Shown one piece after another: positions 11,538 through 21,657 of a stretch of 56,598 nt of DNA (its first letter is position 1; every line of letters starts with the position of its first letter). Source of the stretch: Ophiostoma sp. CBS 140.51 (Eukaryota; Ascomycota; Sordariomycetes; Ophiostomatales; Ophiostomataceae). The DNA lies in assembly GCA_029298735.1 (NCBI GenBank), contig JANSLP010000213.1, positions 1-56,598 on the forward strand, read 5' to 3'. The translations under genes and the position numbers were made by a program. The notes under the pieces are model-generated. The model ran no database searches, was not told the DNA's origin, and saw only the letters and a list, made by a program, of their open reading frames with translations.

Positions 11538-13827
11538 TTACTTTTTCTCCTTTCCTTCCGTCTTGTCCTTCTTACGGTTCGTGTCCTTCTTCTCATCCTC
11601 GTCATCTTCAAAATCCATATCCTCGTTGGCGGCCTCGGCCTCGGCGTCGGGGTTATTGACAGACGGGCCCTCCCGATCATTCACCTTGGGCTCCTTCCAG
11701 TCGACCATGAGTTCCTGCGGCAGGTACAGGTAGAACGAGGGGAGCATCTCCTTGACGACCGACACAAAGTTCAGATCGCAGTTGAGCTCGTGCACGACGA
11801 CACGCAGTTTCATGCCGAGCCGCAGCAAGTCCATGGTGTCCATGTCGATGAAAAACGCGTCGCCGCCACGCGCCTGAAGCTCCTCGTCACTCACATGCGG
11901 ACGGTTGGCAACACCTTCCTCAATGCGGTAGTGCTTTATTATAATGACACCGGCGCGTTTGATGATGTTGTCCGTGGCCTCGTCGGACGCCTCGTCGGCT
12001 GTCTTGTCACCCGCTTTTTCAGCCGCCTTCGCCGCCTCCTTCTCGGTCTTTTGTTTCTCACCTTCTTCGATTGCCTTGGCGTAGCGTTCCTTCAACTCTT
12101 TGTCAGGCCAGATAAGCTGGACAATCTCGACCTCGATCTCGCGCGAATTCACAATGCGGATGCTGCTCATGTCAGCCTCAGCCATTTTCTTAGCCTTGGT
12201 GCCAATGACCAGGTCCTGGATGGCGACGGTAGTCCGGAAAATGTACTCGGGGTCCCAATCCTCGTTCGTGAGCACGGCCCGCGGGTCGAGTCCGTCGTGT
12301 GAGGCTATCATCTGCTCGTGCGAATAAGCATCATCCTTGAAGAACAGCTTGGTGCATGCCAGGTTGAACTGGCCTGGCATAAGAGGCAGGGCCGTCAAAA
12401 GATTGGGCAGCTCGACCTTGGCCGTCTTGCAAATCTCGCGGGACGCCTTGATGTCGTCGGCATACTCGGGGCAGACGTCGTGGAGCTGCAGGTAGCGCAA
12501 AAAGTTGTCCACGACATCAATGCCCAAGTTCATGAGCCGCTCGTTGGAGCCGCCGATGCTGCGGAGTGTGACGGACAGAAAACCAGCGGCGACACCGGCA
12601 AAATCGACGGTCCAGAGGTCGGCATTGTCCGAGGCGTAAAACTTGGAGTTTTTGCTGCCGGCGCGGGAGACGACGTCGGTGGCCGTCAGAGCACGCACGT
12701 CGTCCTTAGTCAGGCTCTCCTCCTCCTCCATGCCCGCAGCACCGTTGAACATGCGGGGCGTGTAGTCGATGCCGCCAAGCTTGAGGTAGCGGTTGAACAT
12801 GTTGGTCCGGTCATTGTCGAGGCGACGGCGGGCGCGGTAGCGCTGGATGCAGGTTTCGATGCGTCTGCGTATTTAGCATTGAGGCCAACATTGCGGTGAA
12901 CATGGGCTGGGATAATCTTACTCGTCAAAGTTGAGGGTGCTATGATGAGAAAGCGGTTAGCATATTATCAACGCCCGACGTCAAAATCGCCAATGGCGGA
13001 GTGCATGCACAAGTCAGGGTTGCATGCAAGGCGAATACCGGGCAATAGAAACAAGAAGAAAAAAAATTGAAAAAATTGGGGGAAGCTCTGTCTTACGCAT
13101 GGTAGAGGTCCATCTCCTCCTCATACTCGTCGATGGTCAAGGGTGGGTCGGCATAGTATTCTGCATATCACGATGTTGTGGTCAGTGTTTTGTTGATTTC
13201 CGCTCCAAGTAAGCTTAATTGGGTGTGATTAATTCGTGAAGCTTTCCGCCCAAGATTCTTGCACAGCTTTCCTGCATGAGCTGCCTGCATGCATGAGCTC
13301 AGAACTTTTTTGGTATCCCGTCAGGAACCAGCTAGGCAGCACAGCCACCACAAATATCGTGAAGGTGAAAACGCAATATGTAAATCGCAGGCACACCTGT
13401 ACTCACCCTCAAAACCGGTTCCGCATCTCTTGGGCAGGGCAGTCGGACCGCGTGCAGCAGTGGATTTGCTCTTTTTCTTTTTCTTGCCTGACACGGTGGC
13501 TTCCTGGATGTCGACAACCTCGTCGACGGCAGAACCTTTGACAGGTCCATCAGGAACGTCAACGAAAGGACCGTCAGGCCCGTCAAGAGCCACAGGTCCA
13601 TCAGGACCAATGAGCACGCCGCCCTCATCTTCGTCGTCGCCACCCTCCTTCTTAGGGGCATCTTCGTAGAGGTTACCCTTGGTGTCGTCGTCGTTGTCAA
13701 GATCGTCTTGTTCGCCTTCTCCGCCAACAGGAACGTCAAATGTGACACTCTTGGGCGGCGGGGGCGCAGCAGCAGTATCCGTGGGAATCCCAGGCGCCGC
13801 CGTCTGGGCATCGACTACCGACAGCAT
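11538..13827 (-). CDS. ARB1: Argonaute siRNA chaperone (ARC) complex subunit Arb1
   Basis: Subunit of the ARC complex, which holds duplex siRNA on Argonaute and, in fission yeast, inhibits slicing and supports heterochromatin formation. Four exons on the minus strand: 13827-13407, 13160-13097, 12939-12922 (only 18 bases) and 12864-11538. They join in frame to give 609 residues. The N-terminal third is acidic and low-complexity (GPDGP repeats, then a KKKKKSKS run). The conserved core starts at RGPTALP, continues through GTGFEEYYADPPLTIDEYEE, crosses the micro-exon (ATLNFDE) and reaches RIETCIQRYRARRRLDNDRT. The C-terminus is charged (Glu/Asp/Lys), ending EGKEKK. The core match across three splice junctions makes the gene model convincing. 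An ATG further upstream (13860) adds only a hydrophobic stretch not expected here. Confidence 0.9.
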
Positions 13828-14950
13828 GGTGGTGAAAAAACAGAGAAGGCAAAAGGTCAAAGCTCCTCGAGGAAACTGGCAAGCTGGGGAGGGGTAAGAT
13901 GAAGCTTTTCGTTGGGATAGGGGTCAGCAAGCCACAGAAACAGTAAAATGGTAGGGCAGAGATGAATGGTAACAGTTGTGGGAGAGAAGGATCACAAGGC
14001 GCGTGGCTTGGATGTAAAAAGAAGGCGCTGCAGGAGAGCGGGCTACGTTGCGTCGTAAGGTAAGGAACTGGGCGCAGCGACAAAAGTGAAGCTGCGTGTG
14101 ACGGTGTCGTGACAAAGTGAAGAGAGTTAACAATCACAGTGATAACAGTTTTAAAGCTACGCGAAGTGAGGCCAAACGTGGAAGGAGCAGTGTTGTTTGT
14201 CCAAATGGGGAAGGCACGATGCTGGGGCAAACACAACACAAGCGATACTTCAGGCAGGTACGAGTACAAACTGAATGGAAGGAGCGAACTATCTGACAGC
14301 AAATTCGTAAAAAGTAGAATCAAACTTCACATAAGTTCGATAGAATGCTAAGATGTCTGTTTGCACTCAACAACACGATGTTGCAAACGAGCTCTTCGCG
14401 AGGCTGAGAGTTTGTTTGTCACTGTCAACAACACACACCCACAACAAAGTGCACACCAAAGACGGCCATGTGTAAGACGGGCCACATCGACTATGTGATA
14501 CGAGGCTGGTCGGTCACCTATGTTTCATTGACTTGCCACTCACTTTGTTCTCCTCTCTTCTGTTTAATTTACCTTTTCTCCCTCTTGTCACTCCTGCTTC
14601 GACCCAACCGGGTGTCCCGCTGCATGCATGAAGGCTGTGTTACAATAAAGCGGTCCACGTTGGCGTGACGTACTCTGCACCTCTGCCGGCGGGATATTTG
14701 ATGTAGCACCAGGGCACACACCAAGGCAGACAGACTACCAAAGAAACAAAGATGATATGCAGGCCGGGCCAGGACGGCCTCCACCAGAGTTGCACCAAAC
14801 GGCATGTAGCCTTCTGTACTACACTTCTCAGGCAATCGTGAACTTATGTACCCGCGTCTCTAACTTCCAGGAAATTTTATTCAGGAAACTTTGAGAAAAT
14901 GTTGAGAAGAGGTCATTTACAGGAGATGTATCTCCATACCCTGAGCAGCC
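13828..14950. other. Arb1 upstream region, no gene seen
   Basis: About 1.1 kb between the Arb1 start and the pseudogene remnant. It must contain the Arb1 promoter. Long frames that cross it (for example 14323-13736 on the minus strand) are compositionally biased and overlap Arb1 in another phase. Confidence 0.5.
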
Positions 14951-15705
14951 CTACTGCTCAAAACCCGGCTTCACATTGTACGGCTCGGACGTCATGACGT
15001 TCCAGATCCTTTTGACGTCATGTGGCGTGTTGCTATGCGGTATCCCAGCAATTTGCGCCTCCCTCTCGATCTGCGGCGACGACAGAGCATAGGACCAGTT
15101 GAGAAGGTCGAATCAGACACGGTCTGGGATTTTGATTTTGTACTTGCGGGACAGATTCGTCGCCACTTGGAGGGCCAAGACGACCTTGTTGATGCAACAA
15201 TAGGCCTGCACAACAGCGTCCAGAAGCACCCCGGAGGAATACAAGGTTGACGTCTTTTGGGATGGCCTTGCTTCCAGTCACATTGTCTGCATTGGTTCCC
15301 GGAATTCGCTCCACTTTCACGCCATATTTGGCGAAGAGACGCTCCTTGATGAGGCGCACAGAGGCGTTGCGTCCGCGGCCGACCATTGCGGCGGCCTGAA
15401 CGCGTTCGTCATACCCATGGCGCTGCAGGACTGCTTTCATATAGACCTTCATAAGTGATTTCCTGCTTCTCAAGACGCGTGTCAGGTGCTCGGCGCGGTC
15501 CGGGGTATTGATGTTCTGGCCGAAGCAATGCATCGCGCCCCTCTCAGCTCGGACGCGGATACGCTCGAGGTGGTAAAGCCGAGAGTTGTGGATAACCGTC
15601 TTTTGACGATGCCTGTTGACAGCCCATACACGCCAAGTGACCGAAGATCCTTGGCCACAAATACTACAGCGAAACAGGCGACCTTTACGTGGAACGCCAA
15701 ATGAG
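14951..15705 (-). pseudogene. Broken gene resembling mitochondrial ATPase-expression (Aep2/ATP13-type) proteins
   Basis: Read on the minus strand, two adjacent frames carry protein-like sequence. The first (about 15640-15255) contains RSRKSLMKVYMKAVLQRHGY and AAAMVGRGRNASVRLIKERL. After a frameshift near 15250 a second frame reads LLDAVVQAYCCINKVVLALQ, then SRKYKIKIPDRV, a TGA (15115-15113), then FDLLNWSYALSSP and IWNVMTSEPYNVKPGFEQ, ending at a stop at 14951. The TGA sits where the family has Trp (VWFDLL). I recall this block from fungal nuclear proteins that support expression of mitochondrial ATP synthase subunit mRNAs; that assignment is from memory and moderate. With a frameshift, a nonsense codon and no clear start, it is a relic. 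The TGG-to-TGA change is a CpA-to-TpA transition on the other strand, as RIP would make. Confidence 0.55.
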
Positions 15706-16390
15706 CAAAAATGTTCACGACATCGTGTTCGATGCTTTAAAGGCGACAGCAATTTTCCGAAAGAGGAAAGGGAAAATGGAGTGGCGCTGTGGGCTATTAA
15801 GGCTCTGAATTAAGCAACTTTGGAGTCCGATCCTGCAAAAGTATTGTGCTTCTTGCGACCACTGATCGCTTCGGGTCGCTAAAATATCTGGTTCGAGGTC
15901 GAAGCGTGCCGACAGGCTTGGATTGGGCAATTTCCCCTACGGCCTAGGGTCGTACAGCCCGTGCTGTCCAGCATGGCGTCCGTGCCGCTAGGGATCTTGC
16001 GGAGTGACCGTTGCCTGCGTCTTGTTGCCAGCGGGCCTTCTAACGGTCGGTGACGGCAGTCCAGTCCGTCTCTTCGGGGGTGGGCGGCGGGGGCGGGGCG
16101 GGGATAGGTGCATAGTAGTTCGTGAACGGTCGAGGGCAGTGGACTGCGCTCCGGATAGCCTGGTCTTTTGCTTGGTAGTCTGGCCGGGACAGGAAGACGG
16201 CGCGGCGGTAAGTAAGGTAAAGGCTTAACGGTGGTATACCTGCCTCTGAGTGGAGGAGGTGGATAGGCGTGGAACGATAGGCCCCGAGGACTGTGCGGAG
16301 GTAACCGTGGAAGATAGCATCGAGGGAGATAGTCGGCCGGCGGTTGCCCGTCTCCGGGAGGAAGACACTCGCGCCATACGCTGCCGTGCT
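15706..16390. other. GC-rich unclassified segment
   Basis: This segment is GC-rich and highly skewed (G-rich on the plus strand near 16070-16110), in sharp contrast to the AT-rich island that follows. A long minus-strand frame across it (16595-15879) is Pro/Arg-rich and unlike known domains. It may be part of a decayed repeat, but no transposase, LTR or terminal repeat was recognised. Confidence 0.3.
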
Positions 16391-16560
16391 CCGGAGTTAT
16401 TAATAGATTGAATATTGTATAAAATATTGCTTTGAAAGTAAATGGAAAATAAATGGAAAATAAAGCTGATAATAAATTAAAATAAATTAAAATATTTTTT
16501 AAAAAATTAAATAAACTCCAAATCAAATACGTATTGAGGTCCTCACTTAATTTACAAGAT
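16391..16560. repeat. AT-rich, RIP-like island
   Basis: An abrupt change to very AT-rich sequence with short internal near-repeats (AAATGGAAAATAAATGG, then AAATTAAAATAAATTAAAAT). It lies next to a pseudogene with a RIP-consistent nonsense mutation. This pattern is typical of repeat-induced point mutation remnants in ascomycetes, but the original element is not recognisable. Confidence 0.45.
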
Positions 16561-16889
16561 GAAAACAACACCGTCCCTAACAACTCAGCTTTCAAGAAAA
16601 ATAATACTAGCTACTCACCCTTTTTACTTGGCAATCTATACGTACGTTTGTGGGTACGAGGAGCTAAAGAGCAAAAAGGTCTGGTGGCCATATCGAGGCG
16701 ATAATCTTGTCGGAGGCGCCTCCATTCTCTTTCTACTCTAACACCATGAAATAAATTGCATATTCAAAAGGACCATTACTTGGATAAGATTGGATTTAGA
16801 GGAAAATGCATATTTTAAATAAAATGAAAACAAACAATGCACGTGGTTAGGATGAAAGCAAGGCATCCTGGCCGCGTGACGCTAAATCA

Positions 16890-16904
16890 CGGAAACATAT
16901 ACCG
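16890..16904. promoter_or_regulatory. CGG-N9-CCG site upstream of the esterase gene
   Basis: Sequence CGGAAACATATACCG, a 15-bp inverted CGG/CCG pair of the kind bound by Zn2Cys6 dimers. It lies 125 bases before the esterase start at 17029 and is the first of seven such sites in the cluster promoters. Confidence 0.6.
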
Positions 16905-17028
16905 AGCAGAGCGACAAATCAACCATGAATACCTCGCCAATGCTCTTTCGTCACCTTGATACTCCATTCATAAGCACCATCACCAAACGCAAACCAAAAC
17001 GTAACTTCCGAGACTGCACACTACAGAC

Positions 17029-18102
17029 ATGACAAACTGGGCCTACGACATGGACCCGGATTGGTCCGCGGCTGCCGAGCCCATCTTCGCCTCGGACGTC
17101 GCCAAAGGTCTGATCCACAACCCACCCGTGCACGATGTAGCCTCACGACGACAGAACGCAGACAAGATGTACTCGCTGCTCTTCCCGCCAGCACCGCCAG
17201 CTGTCCCTGTAAGCATCCAGCGGTATGAGATCACGTCGTTTGACGGCGCCACCATTGGCGTGCTGGCATTTTGGCCACAGACCACACAGACCACAACACG
17301 GACAACTCGATTGCCTGCCGTTGTGTATGCTCACGGTGGCGGCATGATCTCGCTAGATGCGACTACGGTACAGAATCAGACGGCACGCCTGGCGGCTGAC
17401 AGCGGCGTACCCTTTTTCAGCGTCGATTACCGCCTGGCGCCCGAGTCGCCTCACCCGGCGCCGACCGAGGACATGTACCACGCGTTGGTGTGGTTGCAGA
17501 CGGCTGCCAAGGGGGGTCAAGTGTTTGATATTGGTACTGACACAGTGACCATCGACCCCACGCGCATTGCTGTGGCTGGCGAGAGCGCAGGCGGTGGCAT
17601 TGCCGCCGGTGTAGCCCTCATGGCGCGCGACCGGCACCTCGACCCGCCGCTAGCGAAGCAGATCCTATGGTACCCCATGCTTGACCACCGGACGGTGCAG
17701 CCGAGCCAGGTTGATGCGCGACTGCTGTCCCACCTTACGTGGTCGCTGGCGGACAACGTGACGGGATGGAGTGCGCTGTTGAGACGGGACGTATCGGACG
17801 TGTTGTCGTCGACCGCGGCGGACATTGACAGCATTCCCGGTCTGCTGTATGCGTCGCCCGCACGTGCAGCTTCGCTTCATGGGCTACCACCGACGTATTT
17901 AGACGTTGGTTTCCTGGACCTCTTTCACGACGAGATTGTCGCCTATGGACATAGATTCGCTAAGGAGAATAGCGCGCAGCCACTGGAACTGCACATTTTC
18001 CCGGGCCTTCCACATGGTTTCGACGGACTGGCGCGGGACAAGGGAGCTGTGAAAAGGGCATTGGACGTTCGGATGGGTGCTATCCACGCACTGCGAGATT
18101 GA
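17029..18102 (+). CDS. Alpha/beta hydrolase (HSL / family IV esterase)
   Basis: Probable carboxylesterase or lactone hydrolase of the hormone-sensitive-lipase branch (alpha/beta hydrolase fold-3). Intronless, 357 residues. The oxyanion-hole motif HGGGM is at residues ~102-106. The nucleophile elbow GESAGGG is at ~184-190. The fold-3 signature YRLAPESPHPAP follows the first block. An acid candidate is Asp in LDVGFLDLFHDE, and the catalytic His is in FPGLPHGFDG. There is no signal peptide, so a cytosolic enzyme is likely. It is the leftmost gene of the cluster and has a CGG-N9-CCG site 125 bases upstream. In this setting the likely role is opening the ester or lactone made by the neighbouring Baeyer-Villiger-type monooxygenase; that substrate assignment is inference. 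Confidence 0.88.
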   Translation: MTNWAYDMDPDWSAAAEPIFASDVAKGLIHNPPVHDVASRRQNADKMYSLLFPPAPPAVPVSIQRYEITSFDGATIGVLAFWPQTTQTTTRTTRLPAVVYAHGGGMISLDATTVQNQTARLAADSGVPFFSVDYRLAPESPHPAPTEDMYHALVWLQTAAKGGQVFDIGTDTVTIDPTRIAVAGESAGGGIAAGVALMARDRHLDPPLAKQILWYPMLDHRTVQPSQVDARLLSHLTWSLADNVTGWSALLRRDVSDVLSSTAADIDSIPGLLYASPARAASLHGLPPTYLDVGFLDLFHDEIVAYGHRFAKENSAQPLELHIFPGLPHGFDGLARDKGAVKRALDVRMGAIHALRD

Positions 18103-18216
18103 CGATAGGAGGTGAAAAGTGGTGAAAAATAAAAAAAAAGTCACACCTTCACTGATTTAACCGCCGTGTTATATACATTACATATCCAAAGAACCAGAAT
18201 AACTTTCGTTAGTCCC

Positions 18217-19203
18217 TCATACATTCAATCGACTCGCCATCTGGAGGAGAGCCTCTGCGGTGCTGTTGCTTGCTGGTGGGCTGTCCCGGTAGAACATCTC
18301 GCTGCCACTAACCTCAAGCACCTCGCCCCAAAGCATATCACCGTCCTTGGCACTGGACCGCCCATCGATTCGTTTTGCTAAATTTTGTCGGTCCACACCA
18401 TCCATCAAAAGCAAGGTCCCTTCGACGACCTTGTCCATGGGTGTCTCCGCCTCTTTCGGAAAATGGCGCCAGGCTGAACTTGACAGGATGCCGGACCGGA
18501 ACGAGCCCGGGCACAGTACATTCACCCGTACGCCGTGCTGTACCATGCTGTACGGCGCCACCGCACGCATAAAGCCAACCACGCCGTGTTTGGCGCCAGT
18601 GTAGACAGGGTTCAGAGCCGGTGCATACAGACCCATGCAGCTCGCCGTCACCACAATGTTGGGGTCATATTCATATTCGTATGTCCCGTGAAGCGTTTTT
18701 CCTCTTTTTGACGCCCGGAAGTAGTGCATGGCAAGATACCACGAGTAGATACCAGCGTCGTAGAGATTGCGCACCGTCGATAGGTCAATGGCCGGCGGCG
18801 GCGCAGCGTCCTCGCCGGCTATCTCCGTGGCCGCGTAGATCGGCTCCAGCCCGGCCACGCCCGCATTGGCAAAGACAAAGTCGAGCCGGCCGCCACTCTC
18901 CTTGAACGTGTTTTGAAACGCCGTGCCAAGCTCCTTATACTGTGTAATGTCGGCTTGATGGAACGAGGCGGCAGATGAAGAGAGATGCTCGGAGAAATTC
19001 CAATTTTTCGCTGCTGCGGCGAGTGCGCTGGTATTCTTGTCGACAAGGTGGACGTGCCAGCCACCACGCGCGGCCAGCTCTTGTGCCATGCGCAGTCCGA
19101 GGCCGCTGGCGCCACCTGTGATGAGAGCCGATCGGCGCGGCCGAGACTGCGTTGAAAACGCTCGTGCAGATACGACTCTCCCACAAAAAGAGTGTGGTGC
19201 CAT
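18217..19203 (-). CDS. Short-chain dehydrogenase/reductase (SDR 1)
   Basis: Classical NAD(P)-dependent SDR, 328 residues from the ATG at 19203, single exon. The cofactor motif TGGASGLG lies near residue 30, with Asp in HLVDKN after beta-2, which suggests NAD. Other marks are FANAGVAG, the catalytic Ser in VVTASCMG and the catalytic pair YTGAK. It resembles 15-hydroxyprostaglandin-dehydrogenase-like fungal SDRs. The first ~28 residues (GRVVSARAFSTQSRPRR) precede the Rossmann fold, are basic and Ser-rich without acidic residues, and may be a mitochondrial presequence, unlike the two other cluster SDRs. An ATG at 19218 would add five residues. Expected reaction in the cluster: oxidation of a secondary alcohol to ketone, or the reverse. 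Confidence 0.88.
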   Translation of the reverse strand: MAPHSFCGRVVSARAFSTQSRPRRSALITGGASGLGLRMAQELAARGGWHVHLVDKNTSALAAAAKNWNFSEHLSSSAASFHQADITQYKELGTAFQNTFKESGGRLDFVFANAGVAGLEPIYAATEIAGEDAAPPPAIDLSTVRNLYDAGIYSWYLAMHYFRASKRGKTLHGTYEYEYDPNIVVTASCMGLYAPALNPVYTGAKHGVVGFMRAVAPYSMVQHGVRVNVLCPGSFRSGILSSSAWRHFPKEAETPMDKVVEGTLLLMDGVDRQNLAKRIDGRSSAKDGDMLWGEVLEVSGSEMFYRDSPPASNSTAEALLQMASRLNV

Positions 19204-19363
19204 CGTGGTGATTTGCACTGTTAATTTCGAAGACAGAAAGACAGTCTATCCTGTAGTTCATGTAATAAAAACGACGACAAGAAAGTGACGGTTCTCTCCA
19301 CTCGCTATCGCCTTCCCGGGTTTCCCCATATGACACAAGGTTATCATGTGAGTGACATACGTC

Positions 19364-19378
19364 CGGTAATAGTTTCCG
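19364..19378. promoter_or_regulatory. CGG-N9-CCG site upstream of SDR 1
   Basis: Sequence CGGTAATAGTTTCCG, 161 bases before the SDR 1 start (19203, minus strand). It shares the half-site CGGTAA with the other cluster sites. The surrounding gap, 19204-19710, shows no gene. Confidence 0.6.
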
Positions 19379-19710
19379 GCCGCGCAGGGGATTCCCGCAA
19401 CTGATGAACTGTTCACCGTGGCTCCATGGGAAGAGAATGGGTGGAAATGTTTGTACTTTGTGGTTTCAGAGACTTGAGTTTGCAACTCTATAACCCGTCA
19501 ATAAAGCAACAACCAAATGCCGCCTGGGAGTTGGGGTTTGACGAGGTTTACAGAGTGGCCAAATAGAAATATACAAAAAGTTGGATTTTTACGTTAATTC
19601 TCCCGCGGCCTATAAACACTTGGAATTCATTGGAAATGCACTGTAAATACATTATACTTGTACGAACTGGTAGCGTACATAATACTCGGTAAGCTGCTGT
19701 AGTCACGTCC

Positions 19711-21657
19711 TCAGCACCACGCTTTCCACTCCTTGTCTTCGCCGTCGTCATCGTCACCATAGTCGTCATCGTTCCCGACGTCCCGCTGGCAGGTGCCGCT
19801 TTTCGTTAATTGCTGACGGATGCGTCTCTTGCTGAGGAACGGTGCGTCGGCGTCGGACTCGCGGATGTAGTAGGCGAGGTCGGCGGTGCGGTCGCACTCG
19901 GTCTGGCTGAAGCCGTTGCCAAGCCAGTCGAAGCGGTTGCCGCGGTAGACAACGTCAAAGTCCTCGTGGCGGGGGTGTGCGAGGGCTTCGAAAAAGTGCA
20001 TGCTGGAGCCAGGCCACAGGGCGGACACACGGCCGTCGACCGTGTGCGACTTGTACCAGCTGCGGCAGCCGTCGGCCCAGATGGCCTCGCGCATAAAGAG
20101 GTCGGTGCGGGCGGCGAAGTCGGCAATGGCGTCGCGGCGCGGCGTGAAGGAGTGGATGCGGTCGGTTTGCCAGCGGTCGCACCAGTGCAGCATGTAGTCG
20201 GCCTGGGCCTCGATAGCGCCGACCAGGGGCCCCGAGCCGATGGGGCAGTTGGGGCCGAGGAAGTGCAGGTAGTTGGGCTGCTCGGGCGCACCCGTTCCCA
20301 GGTACGAGTGCGCGTCGCGCGCCCAGAGGTCCTGCAGGTTCTGACCGTGACGACCTCGGATGGGGAAGCGTGGGCGAAACGACACGTCAAAGCCGGTGGC
20401 GCAGATAAGCACGTCGATAGCATGTTCTTTTTCCAGCTGGGGACCATCAGTTCCGTCGGGTCCCTCACGGCTGACACAGCCAGTGGCCGTGACGCGTGTG
20501 ACGTTGCCGATGACGACCATCACATTTTTCGCTTGCAAAGCTTCAAGATAGCCCTCGCCCGGTGTCATGCGCCGGCAGCCAAAGGCCCAGTCCGGGATTA
20601 ATTTTGTCTGCAGTGCGGGCGCGTCCTGTAACTTTTTCTGCATCTGTTTCGCCACGGCCTTGCGCGTCGTCGCCTGCATCTTGCTGCCCTTTAAAAACAT
20701 GGGGAAGATGCGGTTGACGTTCGTCTCGGCTGCCTTGCGCCACGCCAGCAGCGTGCCCGGCTCTGTCGCAAACGCGCGCCGCTCCTCGTTTGAGTACACG
20801 TGCTGCCCAAACCCGCGCAACGGCGTTACCCACGTGGACGACCGGATGAATGTCGTGACGTGCGCAGCGACCGGCTGGACGGCCGGCAGGATCTGAATGC
20901 CCGATGACCCGTTGCCAATGAGGCCCACGCGCTTGCCCGCGAGGTCCAGGCTTGTGTCATAGTTGGCGCTGTGCTGCAGCGTTCCCTGGAAGTCGTGTAG
21001 ACCGGGGATGTCGGGCCACCGCCAGTTGTTGAGGATACCCGATGCATTGATGAAAATGTCGCAGACATGGCTCGTGGTCGTGTTGGTCGTCGTATCCAGC
21101 ACGTCCACAGTCCATGTGCCGGTGCCATCGTCCCACGTCGCCCCCGTGACTTGGCGGTTCATAGAAATGTACTGCCACAGGTTGTGCTTAGAGGCGAACC
21201 CCTTAAAGTACGTCTGGATCTCGGCGCTTCCCGAGTACACGGCCGTCCAGTCCGGCTTGGGCTCCCACGAGTACGTGTACGTGTGCGAGGGCACATCGCA
21301 CGCACATCCTGGGTACCGGTTTTCGTACCACGTGCCTGAGATGTCTGGGTTCTTCTCAAACACGTTGAGCGTGAAATTGCTAAACGACCGCTGCAGCTTG
21401 TACGCGAAACACAGGCCGGAGGCACCCCCGCCGCACACCACAATGCGCATGTGCCGCTCAGTGTGAATCGGCCCCCCGAGCTCTTCGTTACGATAGTAGC
21501 CGAGTTCGCCATTGCGGCGTTTGGGGGTTTCGGGGGCGGGAGCTTGCTTTTGCTGATTTTGAATCTCAACGACGGTCGGCTGCTGGACTTTGATGTCTGC
21601 CTTTGCGGTGACGTCTACCCGGGGCGTATATGGGTCGGAAACAACGGATGGTGCCAT
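19711..21657 (-). CDS. FAD-dependent monooxygenase, Baeyer-Villiger type (BVMO 1)
   Basis: Class B flavoprotein monooxygenase using FAD and NAD(P)H to insert oxygen beside a carbonyl, giving an ester or lactone. Intronless, 648 residues. An N-terminal extension of ~65 residues precedes the FAD Rossmann motif VVCGGGASG. Then come GTWYENRYPGCACD, which fits the BVMO signature GxWxxxxYPGxxxD; the fingerprint FQGTLQHSANYD (the usual FxGxxxHxxxWP/D, with Tyr for Trp); the NADPH Rossmann motif GLIGNGSSGIQ; and ICATGFD. The C-terminal ~20 residues are Asp-rich and unusual. It shares an intergenic region with the divergently transcribed SDR 2. Without substrate data it could also be a related N-hydroxylating or multifunctional flavin monooxygenase; Baeyer-Villiger is favoured by both signatures. 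Confidence 0.88.
   Translation of the reverse strand: MAPSVVSDPYTPRVDVTAKADIKVQQPTVVEIQNQQKQAPAPETPKRRNGELGYYRNEELGGPIHTERHMRIVVCGGGASGLCFAYKLQRSFSNFTLNVFEKNPDISGTWYENRYPGCACDVPSHTYTYSWEPKPDWTAVYSGSAEIQTYFKGFASKHNLWQYISMNRQVTGATWDDGTGTWTVDVLDTTTNTTTSHVCDIFINASGILNNWRWPDIPGLHDFQGTLQHSANYDTSLDLAGKRVGLIGNGSSGIQILPAVQPVAAHVTTFIRSSTWVTPLRGFGQHVYSNEERRAFATEPGTLLAWRKAAETNVNRIFPMFLKGSKMQATTRKAVAKQMQKKLQDAPALQTKLIPDWAFGCRRMTPGEGYLEALQAKNVMVVIGNVTRVTATGCVSREGPDGTDGPQLEKEHAIDVLICATGFDVSFRPRFPIRGRHGQNLQDLWARDAHSYLGTGAPEQPNYLHFLGPNCPIGSGPLVGAIEAQADYMLHWCDRWQTDRIHSFTPRRDAIADFAARTDLFMREAIWADGCRSWYKSHTVDGRVSALWPGSSMHFFEALAHPRHEDFDVVYRGNRFDWLGNGFSQTECDRTADLAYYIRESDADAPFLSKRRIRQQLTKSGTCQRDVGNDDDYGDDDDGEDKEWKAWC

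Noticed and set aside
13736..14323. Minus-strand open frame upstream of and overlapping Arb1 exon 1
   Set aside because: Different phase from Arb1, Leu/Ser/Pro/Phe-rich low complexity, no family resemblance.
15889..15900. GGTTCGAGGTC, close to a Pol III B box (tRNA or SINE promoter)
   Set aside because: No A box at a proper distance and no cloverleaf could be drawn around it; a single B-box-like match is expected by chance.
15879..16595. Long minus-strand open frame of 238 codons
   Set aside because: It spans the GC-rich segment and the AT-rich island, is Pro/Arg-rich in one half and Phe/Asn/Leu-rich in the other as expected from base composition, and shows no domain.
19810..20601. Plus-strand open frame of 263 codons opposite BVMO 1
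   Set aside because: Antisense shadow of a GC-rich coding exon, without domain features.
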